From NCBI RefSeq assembly GCF_004770905.1, contig NZ_RQHT01000010.1:62001-126000 (forward strand): 64,000 bases of DNA, read 5' to 3'. Made by a program: the position numbers and the translations under genes. The notes under the pieces are model-generated. The model did not search any database and was not told the DNA's origin. It saw nothing but the letters and a program-made list of their open reading frames with translations. This DNA is from Leptospira bandrabouensis (GTDB lineage Bacteria; Spirochaetota; Leptospiria; Leptospirales; Leptospiraceae). Of the stretch, positions 17,676 to 27,286 are shown one piece after another; positions within the stretch are counted from its first letter, which is position 1; each line of letters begins with the position of its first letter.

Positions 17676-19109
17676 TTATTTAACTTCGCGAACTTGGATG
17701 GTTTCGACTCTTTCTTCCCCAGCGATGATATCGGAAAGAATGACCACCTTTTCTCCCATTTGGAGATACCCATTATTCACAAGAGTTTGGATCGCAAGTT
17801 TAATGGTTTTTTCTGGATCAGAAGAAAAATCGACACGATAAGGAATTACACCTCTCGTCAGCCAAAGTTTTCGCCTAACAGAAGTCATGTTTGTAAACGC
17901 ATGGACAATTGGATATTTCGGATGAAACGATGCTAAATTGTTTGCAGTAATTCCCCTTCGAGTGATAGCAATAATCGCATGGGCTTGCATGGAATCAGCT
18001 AAATTTGCCGCTGAACGCGCCATTTCTTCTTTTTGGTCTTTAGGTTTTCTTTGGGCCGCAAGACCTAAGTTAATCGACATTTCCATACGGCGTGCAATTT
18101 TATCTAACATTTCCACACAACGCACAGGAAACTTTCCCATAGCGGTTTCACCGGACAACATAATGGCATCGGCTTCTTCATACACAGCATTGGCAACGTC
18201 AGTGACCTCGGCTCTTGTTGGTGAAGGATTTTGGATCATGGATTCTAATAAGTGAGTCGCAACGATCACACGTTTTCCTTCTTCTTGGCAACGTTTAATG
18301 ATCCTTCTTTGGACAATCGGGAGTTCTTCGATTTCAATCTCCACACCCAAATCCCCTCGTGCCACCATAATCCCATCGGATTCTTTTATGATAGCATCCA
18401 AATTTTTTAAACCTTCTTGGTCTTCAATTTTTGCTATGATTTGTGCATGGTGATTTTTTTCATCAATGATCCCTCGTAATTGGATCACGTCTTCCTGCGA
18501 ACGGACAAAAGACAAAGCCACAAAATCAATATCTTCTTCCAAACCAAATAAAATGTCTTTTAAATCTTTCGGAGTAATAGAGGGTAAATTGACTCGAATT
18601 CCAGGCAAGTTAATATGTTTTCTAGATCCGAGTTTTCCCCCATCTAACACAGTACAAACGAGCTCATTTTCGCGAATCTCTTGTACAGCAAGATTGATGA
18701 GTCCGTTGTCAACAGTGACTTTATCTCCCACTTTCAAATCTTTTACAATATCACGATAGTTCACAAAAACACTTTGTGCTTCTGCTTCCATTCCCGGAAT
18801 GATATGAAAAGTAAAAGTCTCACCCACTTTTAAGTGAAGGTCGTTTTGGACATCCCCAGTTCGAATTTCAGGCCCTTGCGTATCGAGAAGGATAGAAATT
18901 GGATGTTTATGTAATTCATCTTTGTTTAATGACTTAATAATTCGAATGATCTTTCTATGAAATTCATGATCACCATGACTCATATTGATCCTTGCAATAT
19001 TCATCCCAGCCAAAGCTAAACTTCGGATCATTTCTTTGGAGGCAGTCGCAGGACCAATGGTGCAAACGATTTTTGTTTTTCGAGCTCTTAGTTGTTCAAT
19101 TGCAGGCAT
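17676..19109 (-). CDS. pyk: Pyruvate kinase
   Basis: The 477-residue length matches family norms. It converts phosphoenolpyruvate and ADP to pyruvate and ATP in the cytoplasm. Visible motifs: [10 protein letters not shown] at the start, [14 protein letters not shown] (substrate-binding R and N), [13 protein letters not shown] with the catalytic lysine (near residue 224), [13 protein letters not shown] binding Mg, and [15 protein letters not shown]. The C-terminal allosteric domain is intact. The start is ATG. It lies 4 bases downstream of a large unknown gene and 5 bases upstream of the barrel protein, in a minus-strand run. Confidence 0.97.
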   Translation of the reverse strand: MPAIEQLRARKTKIVCTIGPATASKEMIRSLALAGMNIARINMSHGDHEFHRKIIRIIKSLNKDELHKHPISILLDTQGPEIRTGDVQNDLHLKVGETFTFHIIPGMEAEAQSVFVNYRDIVKDLKVGDKVTVDNGLINLAVQEIRENELVCTVLDGGKLGSRKHINLPGIRVNLPSITPKDLKDILFGLEEDIDFVALSFVRSQEDVIQLRGIIDEKNHHAQIIAKIEDQEGLKNLDAIIKESDGIMVARGDLGVEIEIEELPIVQRRIIKRCQEEGKRVIVATHLLESMIQNPSPTRAEVTDVANAVYEEADAIMLSGETAMGKFPVRCVEMLDKIARRMEMSINLGLAAQRKPKDQKEEMARSAANLADSMQAHAIIAITRRGITANNLASFHPKYPIVHAFTNMTSVRRKLWLTRGVIPYRVDFSSDPEKTIKLAIQTLVNNGYLQMGEKVVILSDIIAGEERVETIQVREVK

Positions 19110-19113
19110 AATT

Positions 19114-21117
19114 TTAAGGTTTTAACCGGGGCAAGATTCTATTAAGAAAGTCTAATTGCGATTCCGCAATGTCAAATTTCTCTTGGTTTGGAAATTTTTC
19201 GCTTCGTTGGCGGTCACTTTCAGCAGTCACTTTATCCAAAAGTTTTTTACCATACCTCTTCAGATATCCTGTTGAAACAAGAATCGGCCAAGGGAACTTT
19301 TCCCTTTGGTTCCGAATTGGGAAACTATAGATTTCTTTTCCGCCAAATTTCTTTAAGAAAAAGATCAAATTTTCTTCAGTAAACTTTCCATTTAATTTAG
19401 AAAGTACATACTCGCGGTCTGGATACACTCCAAACTCCCAAGCCTCATCTAAAATACGAATGATTGCTTCAATGGACTCTTTCCATTTTTTTTCTTCTTC
19501 TGGGCTCCCTTGTTTAACAGGTTCAGAAGAATCTTCTTCTCCTCCGTTAAATCCAGCAGTGGTTGAAGCGGCTTGTTGTGATTGTTTGGATTTTTTTTCG
19601 GCATCTTTTTCTGCCTCTTCTCGTTCTTTCAAACGAGCCTTTACCAAACGTTCTTTTTCTTGTGATATTTTTTTAGCCTTTTGGCTCGCCAAATCCTTGT
19701 TTAGCTGTTGTTGCAACCTTGCTTTGATAGGAGGGATTTCGAATTTATGGACAACCATACTCCCCATAATCATCCGCCAAATTCTTGTAAAAAATGGGAG
19801 GAACTGAAAAAGGCTTTGGGCCTCAATCTCTTCCAATAAACGTTTCGGACTTTCATCATTCAAATGAAGAGTCACATTCATTTGGTTTAACACCCTGATT
19901 TCCAAATCCGAATGTTTGATTTGGAATGTCCTTTTCGCAGACTCGATTGCTTGAGGAATACAAGATTTATGAAGGATAAATTCATTATAAACTTTGTTAT
20001 CCGCGTATTCGGTATAAAGTAATTCAGGTTGTGAAAGTAAAGTAGCACGAAACTCATCTGTTAATGGTTCCCCACTCACACGAAGTAAGTTTACCTCCAC
20101 AATTCTACCTGCTTCCGCTAGGAAGGCCATCAAATCATCAACCTGTTGTTTGCGTTTTTGTTTTTCTTCTCTTTCTTTATCTTTTTCTATAATTTCATTT
20201 AAAACCAAACATTCTTCTATCAAAGTTTTTTGATCCCCGTAAGAATCATTCATATATCCTTTAATTTCCATTAAAAGATTACGAGGACTGTTCCATGAAT
20301 CTTCTGTAACCTCACCCATTACTCCAAGATTTTTTAGGGCTGGGTAAATTGTGTTTTTTGTATAATCAATGTAACCATCATAACGGTCTGCAATTTCAGA
20401 AGGTTTATTGTAAAGAAATACACTTTTATTTGCTGGCCGAGAAGCAGAATCATTACGAAAGAAAAAGAGGATCTTATCATCTACCAATTGTTTTAGAATG
20501 GGTTTTAAATGGATGACAATCGTCGCATCTTTTTGGGCCTTTGTTTTGTCATAGGGGCATTGAAACAAATTTCCAATTTCGGTAGAGGCATATGTATCAA
20601 ATAACCTATTGGAATCCACGGCTGCTTTAATGACTTTTCGCATCTTTTCTTTGCCTGGATATTTTCTTTTTTCGTTAAACCAACCTTTGATGGCAGCAGT
20701 AGAAAGTTCATTCAGGCCGAGCGCATAACGAAACGCAGTCCCTCCATCAGAGGTAGTTGGTCTTGCAAATACAGTATTATGTTTGATAAAGGTCTTTGGA
20801 TTTTCCGGATCCCCAGGTTCATTTGGATGAAACTCAAGGACATTCAACTTTCTGATGATAGCCGGATTTTGTTTGTAACTAAGATCGATTACGTAATTTT
20901 CAGTACGATCGCGATCGATGGAACTATCACGTTCAATTTGTTCCACATTGGGAAGGACCTTGTTTTGTAAAAACTTATCAGTCCACTCAAAGATCACTAG
21001 TAAAACTTTATAGATCCCTTTGTATGAGAAATCTCCCCGTGAATCCATAGCCTGCACCTTTTGGAGGCAGGCTGTGTAATCCATAACTTTTAATTCTGGG
21101 AGGTTTGGATCTAACAT
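19114..21117 (-). CDS. Large hypothetical protein with a charged coiled-coil segment
   Basis: No family is recognised in this 667-residue protein, which has no signal peptide or membrane segment and is therefore probably cytoplasmic. A highly charged, low-complexity coiled coil ([18 protein letters not shown] and flanks) lies near residues 490-520, followed by a Ser/Gln/Ala/Gly-rich linker. The C-terminal 100 residues form a compact aromatic-rich domain. A second charged stretch, [13 protein letters not shown], lies near residue 315. Position between asd and pyk suggests a housekeeping neighbourhood. Codon use looks like that of its neighbours. Confidence 0.8.
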   Translation of the reverse strand: MLDPNLPELKVMDYTACLQKVQAMDSRGDFSYKGIYKVLLVIFEWTDKFLQNKVLPNVEQIERDSSIDRDRTENYVIDLSYKQNPAIIRKLNVLEFHPNEPGDPENPKTFIKHNTVFARPTTSDGGTAFRYALGLNELSTAAIKGWFNEKRKYPGKEKMRKVIKAAVDSNRLFDTYASTEIGNLFQCPYDKTKAQKDATIVIHLKPILKQLVDDKILFFFRNDSASRPANKSVFLYNKPSEIADRYDGYIDYTKNTIYPALKNLGVMGEVTEDSWNSPRNLLMEIKGYMNDSYGDQKTLIEECLVLNEIIEKDKEREEKQKRKQQVDDLMAFLAEAGRIVEVNLLRVSGEPLTDEFRATLLSQPELLYTEYADNKVYNEFILHKSCIPQAIESAKRTFQIKHSDLEIRVLNQMNVTLHLNDESPKRLLEEIEAQSLFQFLPFFTRIWRMIMGSMVVHKFEIPPIKARLQQQLNKDLASQKAKKISQEKERLVKARLKEREEAEKDAEKKSKQSQQAASTTAGFNGGEEDSSEPVKQGSPEEEKKWKESIEAIIRILDEAWEFGVYPDREYVLSKLNGKFTEENLIFFLKKFGGKEIYSFPIRNQREKFPWPILVSTGYLKRYGKKLLDKVTAESDRQRSEKFPNQEKFDIAESQLDFLNRILPRLKP

Positions 21118-21134
21118 GGTTTATGTGATTGTCC

Positions 21135-22184
21135 TTAGTTAAAAAACCCTTTTTTATACAATAACTCTGCATTCAAAATGGCAGCACCTGCAGCACCTCG
21201 AATTGTGTTATGCGAAAGAACTACCCATTTCCAATCCAAAATTGGATCTTCTCTTAGCCTTCCGACAACTGTCGTCATTCCTCTACCAGTCTCTAAATCA
21301 AGACGTGGTTGAGGCCTATCATTTTCTTCGCGGTAGAGAATAGCCTGGTTTGGTGCAAACGGCAATCCCAATTTCTGCGGTTCTCCTTGAAAATCGGCCC
21401 AAACTTTCAGAATCTCTTCTTTTTTTGGTTTTTTGTCAAAGGAAACAGAAACACAAACAGTATGTCCGTCAAAAACGGGAACACGATTACAATGGGCAGA
21501 AATTTTAAAATCTGCTGATTTGATCACTCCTGCCTCTACTGTTCCCAAACATTTTTGAGGTTCCACTTCGGCTTTGTCTTCTTCCCCACCAATGTATGGG
21601 ACAACGTTTCCAAGAATGTCCATTGTCGGAACTCCTGGATAACCTGCACCTGAAATGGCCTGCATGGAAAATAACATAACAGACTTTAAACCAAAAGCAT
21701 CCATCAGAGGTTTTAGAGAAATTGTAACACCCATAATGGTACAGTTGGAATTAGTAATAATTTTCCCTTTGGTATTTTGCGATTTCAAAACATCCAAATG
21801 GTGGGCGTTGACTTCTGCAGAAAGAATCGGCACGTTCGGATCCATTCTATGATTTTTAGAATTGGAAAGAACCATTACCCCTGCCTCAGCATAAGCAGTT
21901 TCCACTTCTCCTGCAATCGAAGCATCAAGACCACTAAACACGAGTTGTACGCCCTTGGTCACTTCAGGATTTGGTAACGAGATAATAATGTCTTTTGCGT
22001 ATGCAGGGATATCAGATGAAATCTTCCAACGAGATTTCATTACCTCACCGTACGTTTGGCCGGCACTTTTTTCTGAAGCTGCCAAATGAGTCACCGTGAA
22101 ATAAGGGTGATTCTCCAAAAGTTGAATGAATCTTTGACCGACGGAACCTGTTGCTCCCAGGACTCCAACTTTGATTTTTTCCAT
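21135..22184 (-). CDS. asd: Aspartate-semialdehyde dehydrogenase
   Basis: This 349-residue cytoplasmic enzyme reduces aspartyl phosphate to aspartate semialdehyde with NADPH, feeding lysine/diaminopimelate, threonine and methionine synthesis. Visible are the N-terminal nucleotide loop [14 protein letters not shown], the active-site cysteine in [13 protein letters not shown] near residue 147, [13 protein letters not shown], and the proton-transfer histidine region ([14 protein letters not shown]). Overall it resembles the archaeal/fungal-type subfamily rather than the E. coli type. It lies about 7.5 kb from a parA-parB-rep module. The leptospiral asd gene is known, from memory, to map to the small second chromosome, which would fit. 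Confidence 0.95.
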   Translation of the reverse strand: MEKIKVGVLGATGSVGQRFIQLLENHPYFTVTHLAASEKSAGQTYGEVMKSRWKISSDIPAYAKDIIISLPNPEVTKGVQLVFSGLDASIAGEVETAYAEAGVMVLSNSKNHRMDPNVPILSAEVNAHHLDVLKSQNTKGKIITNSNCTIMGVTISLKPLMDAFGLKSVMLFSMQAISGAGYPGVPTMDILGNVVPYIGGEEDKAEVEPQKCLGTVEAGVIKSADFKISAHCNRVPVFDGHTVCVSVSFDKKPKKEEILKVWADFQGEPQKLGLPFAPNQAILYREENDRPQPRLDLETGRGMTTVVGRLREDPILDWKWVVLSHNTIRGAAGAAILNAELLYKKGFFN

Positions 22185-22220
22185 AAAATTCCTTATCTAA
22201 TGTAAGGATTGAAAAACATC

Positions 22221-23741
22221 CTATTTCGGAAAGAGATTTCCAATTCTTTTAGCATAAATCGGATTCATTTGTTCCATTCCGACATAAGTAAAATGATGGA
22301 AGTCAGAGAACCCTTGCATGGGCAAACTTCGGTGTATGTCCCAATAATGGACTGACCCTCCTTCCAAGGATTGTAAATAGACAAGATGGTCTTTATACCA
22401 CCGGGAATCTTCATACCACTCGAGAGAAATAGGATTTTCTGGATTATTGATGAGTAAAAAAGGTAGATTTCGTTCACGGAAATGGTCTGAAATTTTTTTC
22501 AGGTACCGAAAGTGAAAATACGGCCGAAACGATTCTTCCCGAATTTTCTCTTTTGCCAATTTTAATGCGACAAGGTAGCCAATCCCTGGTCGTTTTTCCA
22601 ATCCTTCCAACAATCGGTAATAGAAGTATTTTCTGTATTCTTCGTCTTTCATACCGATGTAACGAAAATCCTCGGTTCTTGGTTCCCTTTCGTATTGGAT
22701 TCCCGACTTGGCATTTTCCAACCCAAAGGTCTGTTCCAGCCGGACCCCCATTGGATCAAAATGATAATCCAAATACGCACCCGTAGCCTCATTGGCAAAC
22801 CACACACGTTCGAGTTTTGCTGTGATCAATTTTCGTTGATCGAAAAATTTTGGGTCTAGGGAAAGGCGAACCCAGCCTTCTTTTGAAAGAAGGAACTCTT
22901 GGGTAGTGGTCCCATTGGAAATTTCCATTCGGCAAGGTTTCCCAGCCAAAAGAAAAGGTGTCACTTCCACCCAAAATCCTTTGTTCTTGATCTTCTCTGT
23001 CGGATAAAAACTAAATTTTTGCCCTGTCCAACCTAGACCGCTGATTCCTTCCGGAATCTCGGCACCGGCGTAAGCATGATAACTGGTATTTCGCCCAAAA
23101 CGGTGTTGGACTAAATTTTGCAAATTTTGCAAATAAATATCTTTATAACGATAAAACGAAAACCCAGAGGATATCACATAACGAGACCAAATATCCCAAT
23201 CCATAGAAGAACCAACTTCCTTCAGTGTCTCCCAAGGAAATACCCAAAGCGATTGAGGCGCTTCTCCAAAGGTGAGTGCATCCTTAACCACTACCGATTC
23301 ATCCACCGACTCGTTTTTCCCTTCAGGAAAGATAACATAAGTTCGGTGAAGCCTATAATCTATAAAATTAACCGGATAAACAACCAGGTCCGGTTTTAAT
23401 GGATCTAACCAATTCAGTAATAAATATACATAAAGTGGACTATTCCCTGCATACGCTAAATAAAACACATCCACATCTAAATGATAATCCGCCTGTAAGG
23501 TTTGTTTTAGTTTGTTTGCATCGATGGAATAGTAAGCAACAGAACTCCCTACAACAATGATTCTCTTTTTAGTCTTAGGTAAGTGCCTGATTCTTTCATA
23601 TTCATACAAAAAATTGAAAAAATGGTTTGTGTTCCAAGGAGATTCATTTGGCAAAAAAAATTGTAATTTTTTAAAAACTAAAAAATCAAAACCAAACAAA
23701 GAAACCAAAAACAGGCATATAAATAAGATCCGATTTTTCAT
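22221..23741 (-). CDS. SGNH-like partner of the second MBOAT acyltransferase
   Basis: This 506-residue protein has an N-terminal membrane anchor (residues about 5-22) and an exported domain. Block I reads RIIVVGSSVAYYS near residue 60, with serine after GS, and the C-terminus has FSDFHHFTYVGM giving the Asp-x-x-His block of SGNH enzymes. The middle, about 200 residues, is an insertion of beta-rich sequence not present in the first pair's partner. It lies 8 bases downstream of an MBOAT gene, so the two probably O-acylate a surface glycan together. Confidence 0.75.
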   Translation of the reverse strand: MKNRILFICLFLVSLFGFDFLVFKKLQFFLPNESPWNTNHFFNFLYEYERIRHLPKTKKRIIVVGSSVAYYSIDANKLKQTLQADYHLDVDVFYLAYAGNSPLYVYLLLNWLDPLKPDLVVYPVNFIDYRLHRTYVIFPEGKNESVDESVVVKDALTFGEAPQSLWVFPWETLKEVGSSMDWDIWSRYVISSGFSFYRYKDIYLQNLQNLVQHRFGRNTSYHAYAGAEIPEGISGLGWTGQKFSFYPTEKIKNKGFWVEVTPFLLAGKPCRMEISNGTTTQEFLLSKEGWVRLSLDPKFFDQRKLITAKLERVWFANEATGAYLDYHFDPMGVRLEQTFGLENAKSGIQYEREPRTEDFRYIGMKDEEYRKYFYYRLLEGLEKRPGIGYLVALKLAKEKIREESFRPYFHFRYLKKISDHFRERNLPFLLINNPENPISLEWYEDSRWYKDHLVYLQSLEGGSVHYWDIHRSLPMQGFSDFHHFTYVGMEQMNPIYAKRIGNLFPK

Positions 23742-23749
23742 ATACCTAC

Positions 23750-25228
23750 CTAAAATACAAAATACACAAATGGCTTACTATCGGCCGAAAACAAAACGAT
23801 CAAAATCAGAGAAATGGCGGCCAAAACACCAAAAATAGCTATTTTTCCTAAGGAATTTTCCCATTTTCGAAAACCATTTAACAATTGCTTATTGTCTTTA
23901 AAATAAAAACTACCCCAAATATGACCAATGGAAATGGCAAAAAAACAATAGAGAAAATTCATTTCAAATGTATAAGGCAGCGAAAAACCCTCTTTTTTGA
24001 TAAAAAGTCCCTGTAGGTAGCACAGGGAGGAAGTAATATCGGGACTTCGAAAAAAAATCCAAAGTAAGCTTACAAAAAGAAAAGTTCCCAAGATTCGAAC
24101 TGGTCGCAAAAAGGTAGGGAGGCTGTTCGGAAACTGAGTGATTACCCACCTTTCCAAAATGAGTAAAATCCCATGACAAGAACCCCAGATGACAAAATTC
24201 CAAGAAGCACCATGCCAAAGACCACCAATGGCCATCACCAAAAATAAATTCCTATAAGTAAAATACCGGCCAATGCGATTTCCCCCAAGAGAGATATAAA
24301 TGTATTTTTTTAACCACTGGGAAAGGGAGATATGCCAGCGAGTCCAAAATTCGGAAAATCCTGCCGATAGGTAAGGCATCCTAAAATTCTCTGGCAACCG
24401 AAAGCCAAATAGAAGTGCCGCGCCTTGGGCAATATCGGTGTATCCTGAAAAATCACAATAGATCTGTAAGGAATAAGAAAACATCCCAATCCAAAGCCCC
24501 TTGGTCGTCATCTCCGCAGGTCGAACAAAAACAAAATCCGAAGTTTCGGCCAAATGATCAGCCAAAACCATTTTTTTAAATAGGCCTAACAAAATCAGGA
24601 AGGTAGCAAAGAAAATGGGGATTCTAAGGAAGGGAAGTGGCCTACGAATTTGTGGCAAAAAGGACTTTGCCGTTACGATGGGACCTGCTACTAACTGGGG
24701 GAAAAAACAAAGAAATAACAAATAGGAGAGAAAATTCCTCTCTGGTTCCAATTCTCTTTTGTATACATCCACCACGTAAGAAATAGACTGAAACGTATAA
24801 AAGGAGATTCCTACCGGAAGCAACCAATGACTCCAAAAATCAGCAGAGGGAGGGACGAATCCAAACAAATTTGCCCAATTTTCAGCAATAAATCGCCCAT
24901 ATTTAAAGAAAAATAGGATTCCCAAGCTATTTGACAAAGAAAGAAACAAAAGGAACCGCCGTATCCACAAGGACTTGGAAAATTCTAGGAGTCTTGAGAG
25001 GGAAAAATCAAGGACTGCTACCCAAAAGAGCAAAAGAAAATAAAGCGGATGCCAAAAACAATAAAAAATAGCACTAACAATAACCAAATAAACGACCAAT
25101 ACCAATCGGAATATGTACGATTTATTGGCATAATATTGTCCATTTTCAATCAGTAATATGCGCAGCAGCCACCACGAAGTCCAGGCTACTGCTAAATAGA
25201 GACAAAAAACAGCCGAATTAAAGAGCAT
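23750..25228 (-). CDS. MBOAT-family O-acyltransferase, second copy
   Basis: This 492-residue, multi-span membrane protein has the same hallmarks as the first copy: VGISFYTFQSISYVVDVY, FWTRWHISLSQWLKKYIYISLGG and the catalytic-histidine block GGLWHGASWNFVIWG. Sequence identity to the plus-strand copy is clear at motifs but modest between them, so they are paralogues with possibly different glycan targets. An inverted repeat CCCTGT-N7-ACAGGG inside the gene (24009-24027) matches two more copies in the downstream non-coding region. The start is ATG at 25228. Confidence 0.9.
   Translation of the reverse strand: MLFNSAVFCLYLAVAWTSWWLLRILLIENGQYYANKSYIFRLVLVVYLVIVSAIFYCFWHPLYFLLLFWVAVLDFSLSRLLEFSKSLWIRRFLLFLSLSNSLGILFFFKYGRFIAENWANLFGFVPPSADFWSHWLLPVGISFYTFQSISYVVDVYKRELEPERNFLSYLLFLCFFPQLVAGPIVTAKSFLPQIRRPLPFLRIPIFFATFLILLGLFKKMVLADHLAETSDFVFVRPAEMTTKGLWIGMFSYSLQIYCDFSGYTDIAQGAALLFGFRLPENFRMPYLSAGFSEFWTRWHISLSQWLKKYIYISLGGNRIGRYFTYRNLFLVMAIGGLWHGASWNFVIWGSCHGILLILERWVITQFPNSLPTFLRPVRILGTFLFVSLLWIFFRSPDITSSLCYLQGLFIKKEGFSLPYTFEMNFLYCFFAISIGHIWGSFYFKDNKQLLNGFRKWENSLGKIAIFGVLAAISLILIVLFSADSKPFVYFVF
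24009..24027. repeat. Inverted repeat CCCTGT-N7-ACAGGG, copy 1 (inside MBOAT gene)
   Basis: A 6-base inverted repeat with a 7-base spacer. Two more copies with the same arms and the same spacer length lie at 25764-25782 and 26283-26301; spacers differ in sequence. The fixed geometry and clustering near a parA-parB-rep module suggest binding by a dimeric protein such as ParB or Rep. This copy is within coding sequence. Confidence 0.6.
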
Positions 25229-25249
25229 ATTATTGACTATTTTTAAGCA

Positions 25250-25465
25250 CTATACGTTATACTTGCATTTTACCCCGCAATTAGGACAGGTACAGGTAAC
25301 CTCCGCCTTGACACGCCTACCTTGGGCGCCTTCCACTTTCCCCACGGCGACAAAATCAAAGACCACACCCTCCGGAACAAAGTGCCCAGAACCATATTTT
25401 GCAGTTCCTTCAATCAAATTGGAACAAGCATGACATTTCACTCTTAACCGAATCGTTTCCGCCAT
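25250..25465 (-). CDS. Small zinc-ribbon-like protein
   Basis: A short protein of 71 residues if it starts at the ATG at 25465 (MAETIRLRVKCHACSN). Two cysteine pairs, KCHAC near residue 10 and CTCPNC near residue 60, form a probable zinc ribbon, with a glycine-rich middle. A longer frame begins with TTG at 25504, but that extension looks unlike protein. It is expressed from the minus strand just upstream of the MBOAT gene, whose start is 21 bases away. Function unknown; such proteins may be rubredoxin-like or nucleic-acid-binding. Confidence 0.6.
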   Translation of the reverse strand: MAETIRLRVKCHACSNLIEGTAKYGSGHFVPEGVVFDFVAVGKVEGAQGRRVKAEVTCTCPNCGVKCKYNV

Positions 25466-25674
25466 ATAAAAAAGAACGGTGACTCCCGAAAGCAGGGGTG
25501 GCAACTACTATTCCAGAACCTGACAATTTTACAGGTGTATGCAAATTTGATACACATGACAATTTGGCAGTTTTTCTGTCTGATTTAGCCCTATTCCCTT
25601 TTACTCCCAAGGTCCTATTTTCTATACGTCCTATCTTTTTGGGTTATCCCGAGAATGGAAATTTGCGGTCTAAT

Positions 25675-25967
25675 TGCCGAAAAATGGACACTTGAAGCGG
25701 AGTCATTTAAACTTAAAATTAGATCATTCTCAGATAAACTATGGATTTTCTCTAGGAATACCTCCCTGTCGTGTCTACAGGGGAAACCAGGAGAAATCCC
25801 GCCTTTTTCTCTTCTGCCATAGGTTTTGTTGGGGCAGTGATTGACCATTTTTCGGCAGAAGGCATTGGGACACCTTTTTCTCTAAGAAACTTCCTAGGGG
25901 AACGTCAGAAGACTCTAGCCCGTTAGAAAGAAAGGAGGAATGGGAAATGAATGCCCTATTTTCGGCA
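25675..25967. repeat. TTTTCGGCA short repeats (three copies here, one before parA)
   Basis: The 13-base CCATTTTTCGGCA occurs at 25845-25857 (plus) and at 25675-25687 (as its reverse complement). A shorter CTATTTTCGGCA lies at 25956-25967, and AAATTTTCGGCA lies at 29786-29797, upstream of parA. Two inverted 13-mers only 157 bases apart are unlikely by chance alone in non-coding DNA, but the shorter ones could be. They may be Rep- or regulator-binding elements. Confidence 0.4.
25764..25782. repeat. Inverted repeat CCCTGT-N7-ACAGGG, copy 2
   Basis: Perfect 6-base arms, spacer CGTGTCT. It lies in the non-coding region and shares arm sequence and spacing with copies at 24009 and 26283. Confidence 0.6.
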
Positions 25968-26075
25968 TTCCGAGAACTGCCCCTTCCAAGTCTGACGGAC
26001 CGGAAACATGCCTGCATTTGGGTGCCCAAAGGCGAGCAGAGGCCGCCCAAATCTGAACTTTCTTTAAAAACCTAA
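25947..26075 (+). CDS. Possible 42-residue small protein
   Basis: An ATG at 25947 is preceded by GGAGG at 25934-25938, an ideal ribosome site with 8-base spacing, the best in this region. The frame runs 42 codons to TAA. The predicted peptide begins MNALFSAFRELP and is mixed and partly basic, with no recognised family and no membrane segment. A hairpin overlaps its first codons, which could control translation. It may be a real small protein or a chance frame in an origin-like region. Confidence 0.25.
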   Translation: MNALFSAFRELPLPSLTDRKHACIWVPKGEQRPPKSELSLKT

Positions 26076-26131
26076 CAGAGGATAGATGCCCTTCCTGAGG
26101 CATTTACAGCTCAAGTCCCCATATTTCATAA

Positions 26132-26231
26132 TTGACTATTTTTGGTCATTTTTTTTGGATCTAAAGGGAGAAACTGGAAAGAGTTATGAATGGAGTCCCA
26201 TAAACTGTGATAAATGATTAATTTTGGTCAG
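26132..26231 (+). repeat. TTGACTATTTTTGGTCA-type elements
   Basis: TTGACTATTTTTGGTCA lies at 26132-26148 and a degenerate relative, TGATTAATTTTGGTCA, ends near 26230. The front part, TTGACTATTTTT, recurs at 25233 (just upstream of the MBOAT start) and at 27283 (over the 3' end of a minus-strand gene). The core is itself an inverted repeat TGAC-N8-GTCA. It could be an iteron-like or operator element. TTGAC also resembles a -35 box, so promoter use is an alternative. Confidence 0.35.
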
Positions 26232-26282
26232 TTTTTGCCTAAATGGAGACTATGTCCCGAATTCGCAGAATTGGCGATCCTA

Positions 26283-26301
26283 CCCTGTAGTGCGCACAGG
26301 G
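26283..26301. repeat. Inverted repeat CCCTGT-N7-ACAGGG, copy 3
   Basis: Perfect arms with spacer AGTGCGC, 30 bases downstream of the 3' end of the frameshifted secreted-protein gene's neighbour region and 519 bases from copy 2. It could alternatively be read as a small hairpin, but no T-run follows. Confidence 0.55.
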
Positions 26302-26331
26302 CGGTTTCACTAGGCCGTGAGAAGAGAGGAT

Positions 26332-27224
26332 TTAAGCCTTTTTAGAGCTAGTTTTGGTAGTAGCTTTTGGCTTCTTTACAGGAGATGTTGATTTTGTGGA
26401 AGTGCGCTTTGGTTTAGGGTGAGTAGTGGCTTGTTGTTTTCTTGTCGATTTGGAGCCACTGGAATCCGAATTTCTGTCTTCTTCTCCCGAAGCAAAGTCA
26501 CTAGGAACTCTTCCATTGCGTTTGACCATGTAGATGAAATGTCGGACATACTGAGTGTAGGGTTCATGGATGGCTTTCGGATCGAAGTTTTTTGCATCCT
26601 GAAGGAGTTGATTGACGAGAGCCAAAGGGAGGTCATCCTTACTGGTGGCCATAAGAATTTCCAATCGTTTGCAGATCTCCGAGTCATTGACTTCGGTAGA
26701 GAGTTTTCGCATTGCGTTGAGAAATTTTTGGAAGGCAACTCGCTTCGGCTGAGACATATCCCCAGAAAACCAAAAAGTCCTGAGTTGGCAATCGATTTTA
26801 CAGGGTATTGCTTTGACTCGTTCTCAAAAATAGAAAGTCGTAAGCCGGGCGCCCAAGGTTTTTCCTGAGACGAGGTTTCGCATTTTTTAGCCAATACAAA
26901 TTGAGAGCAGAAAATTTCAGAAGTAAATTGAGGAGCCAATACTTGCATACCTGCCGAGACTTTAGAATAAGAGCCTTCCCCTTCATTTCCGGAAGAGGTC
27001 TCGAATGCAATCTCCGTATTTTGGTCCACTGTCACCTCATTAACCAAACCATCTCTCAGTTCGATAGGAGCGAGGAGTTCATCGTTTGGAATGATCACAG
27101 GTAAGTCAGACTCGTTAGCAAAGAGGCCTGAAGCTGGAAATACAAAAAGAACAGATAGCAAGAGGCAAATTGCAAAACTTTGCAATTTCTGTGCCATATT
27201 TTTGTATTTTCCCAAGAAAACCAT
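26332..27224 (-). pseudogene. Secreted protein gene interrupted by an apparent frameshift
   Basis: The first part (start ATG 27224, with a TGAGGAG ribosome site 6 bases before it) encodes a signal peptide (about residues 15-37, VFPASGLFA) and a normal-looking exported domain with paired cysteines (SEIFCSQF, AKKCETSS). From about residue 150 the frame turns into Ser/Trp/Met-rich nonsense, while the overlapping frame 26332-26757 becomes protein-like (PKRVAFQKFLNAMRKLSTEV and a Lys/Thr/Ser-rich basic tail). Adding one base in the A5 tract at 26772-26776 joins them smoothly as SGLF-WFSGDMSQPKR into one protein of roughly 295 residues. So this is a real gene with a recent frameshift or a sequencing error. 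The family is not recognised. Confidence 0.6.
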
Positions 27225-27286
27225 AGGATTCTCCTCAGTTTTCCTCGAAATCGCAGAAAAATAAAGCCTTTTTTACAGGATTTTGA

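Larger units (their letters stand above)
25505..26331. other. Gene-poor, repeat-containing region near the partition/replication genes
   Basis: About 830 bases without a convincing long gene. It holds two CCCTGT-N7-ACAGGG inverted repeats, three TTTTCGGCA elements, two TTTTGGTCA-type elements, a GAATGCC/GGCATTC hairpin (25949-25970) and a 42-codon frame with a good ribosome site. Minus-strand frames of 77 and 91 codons exist but lack ribosome sites and are rich in Ser/Arg/Leu, typical of chance frames. Clustering of short repeats beside parA-parB-rep makes an origin or partition site plausible; an AT-rich unwinding element cannot be assigned with certainty. Confidence 0.5.

Noticed and set aside
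22190..22208. TCCTTA ... TAAGGA inverted repeat between asd and the SGNH gene
   Set aside because: Short arms without a following T-run; probably chance in AT-rich DNA.
25775..26103. Minus-strand frames of 91 and 62 codons in the gene-poor stretch
   Set aside because: Ser/Arg/Leu-rich, overlapping each other, without ribosome sites or recognisable domains.
26419..26868. 149-codon plus-strand frame opposite the frameshifted gene
   Set aside because: Antisense to protein-like sequence with a signal-peptide gene on the other strand; no ribosome site.
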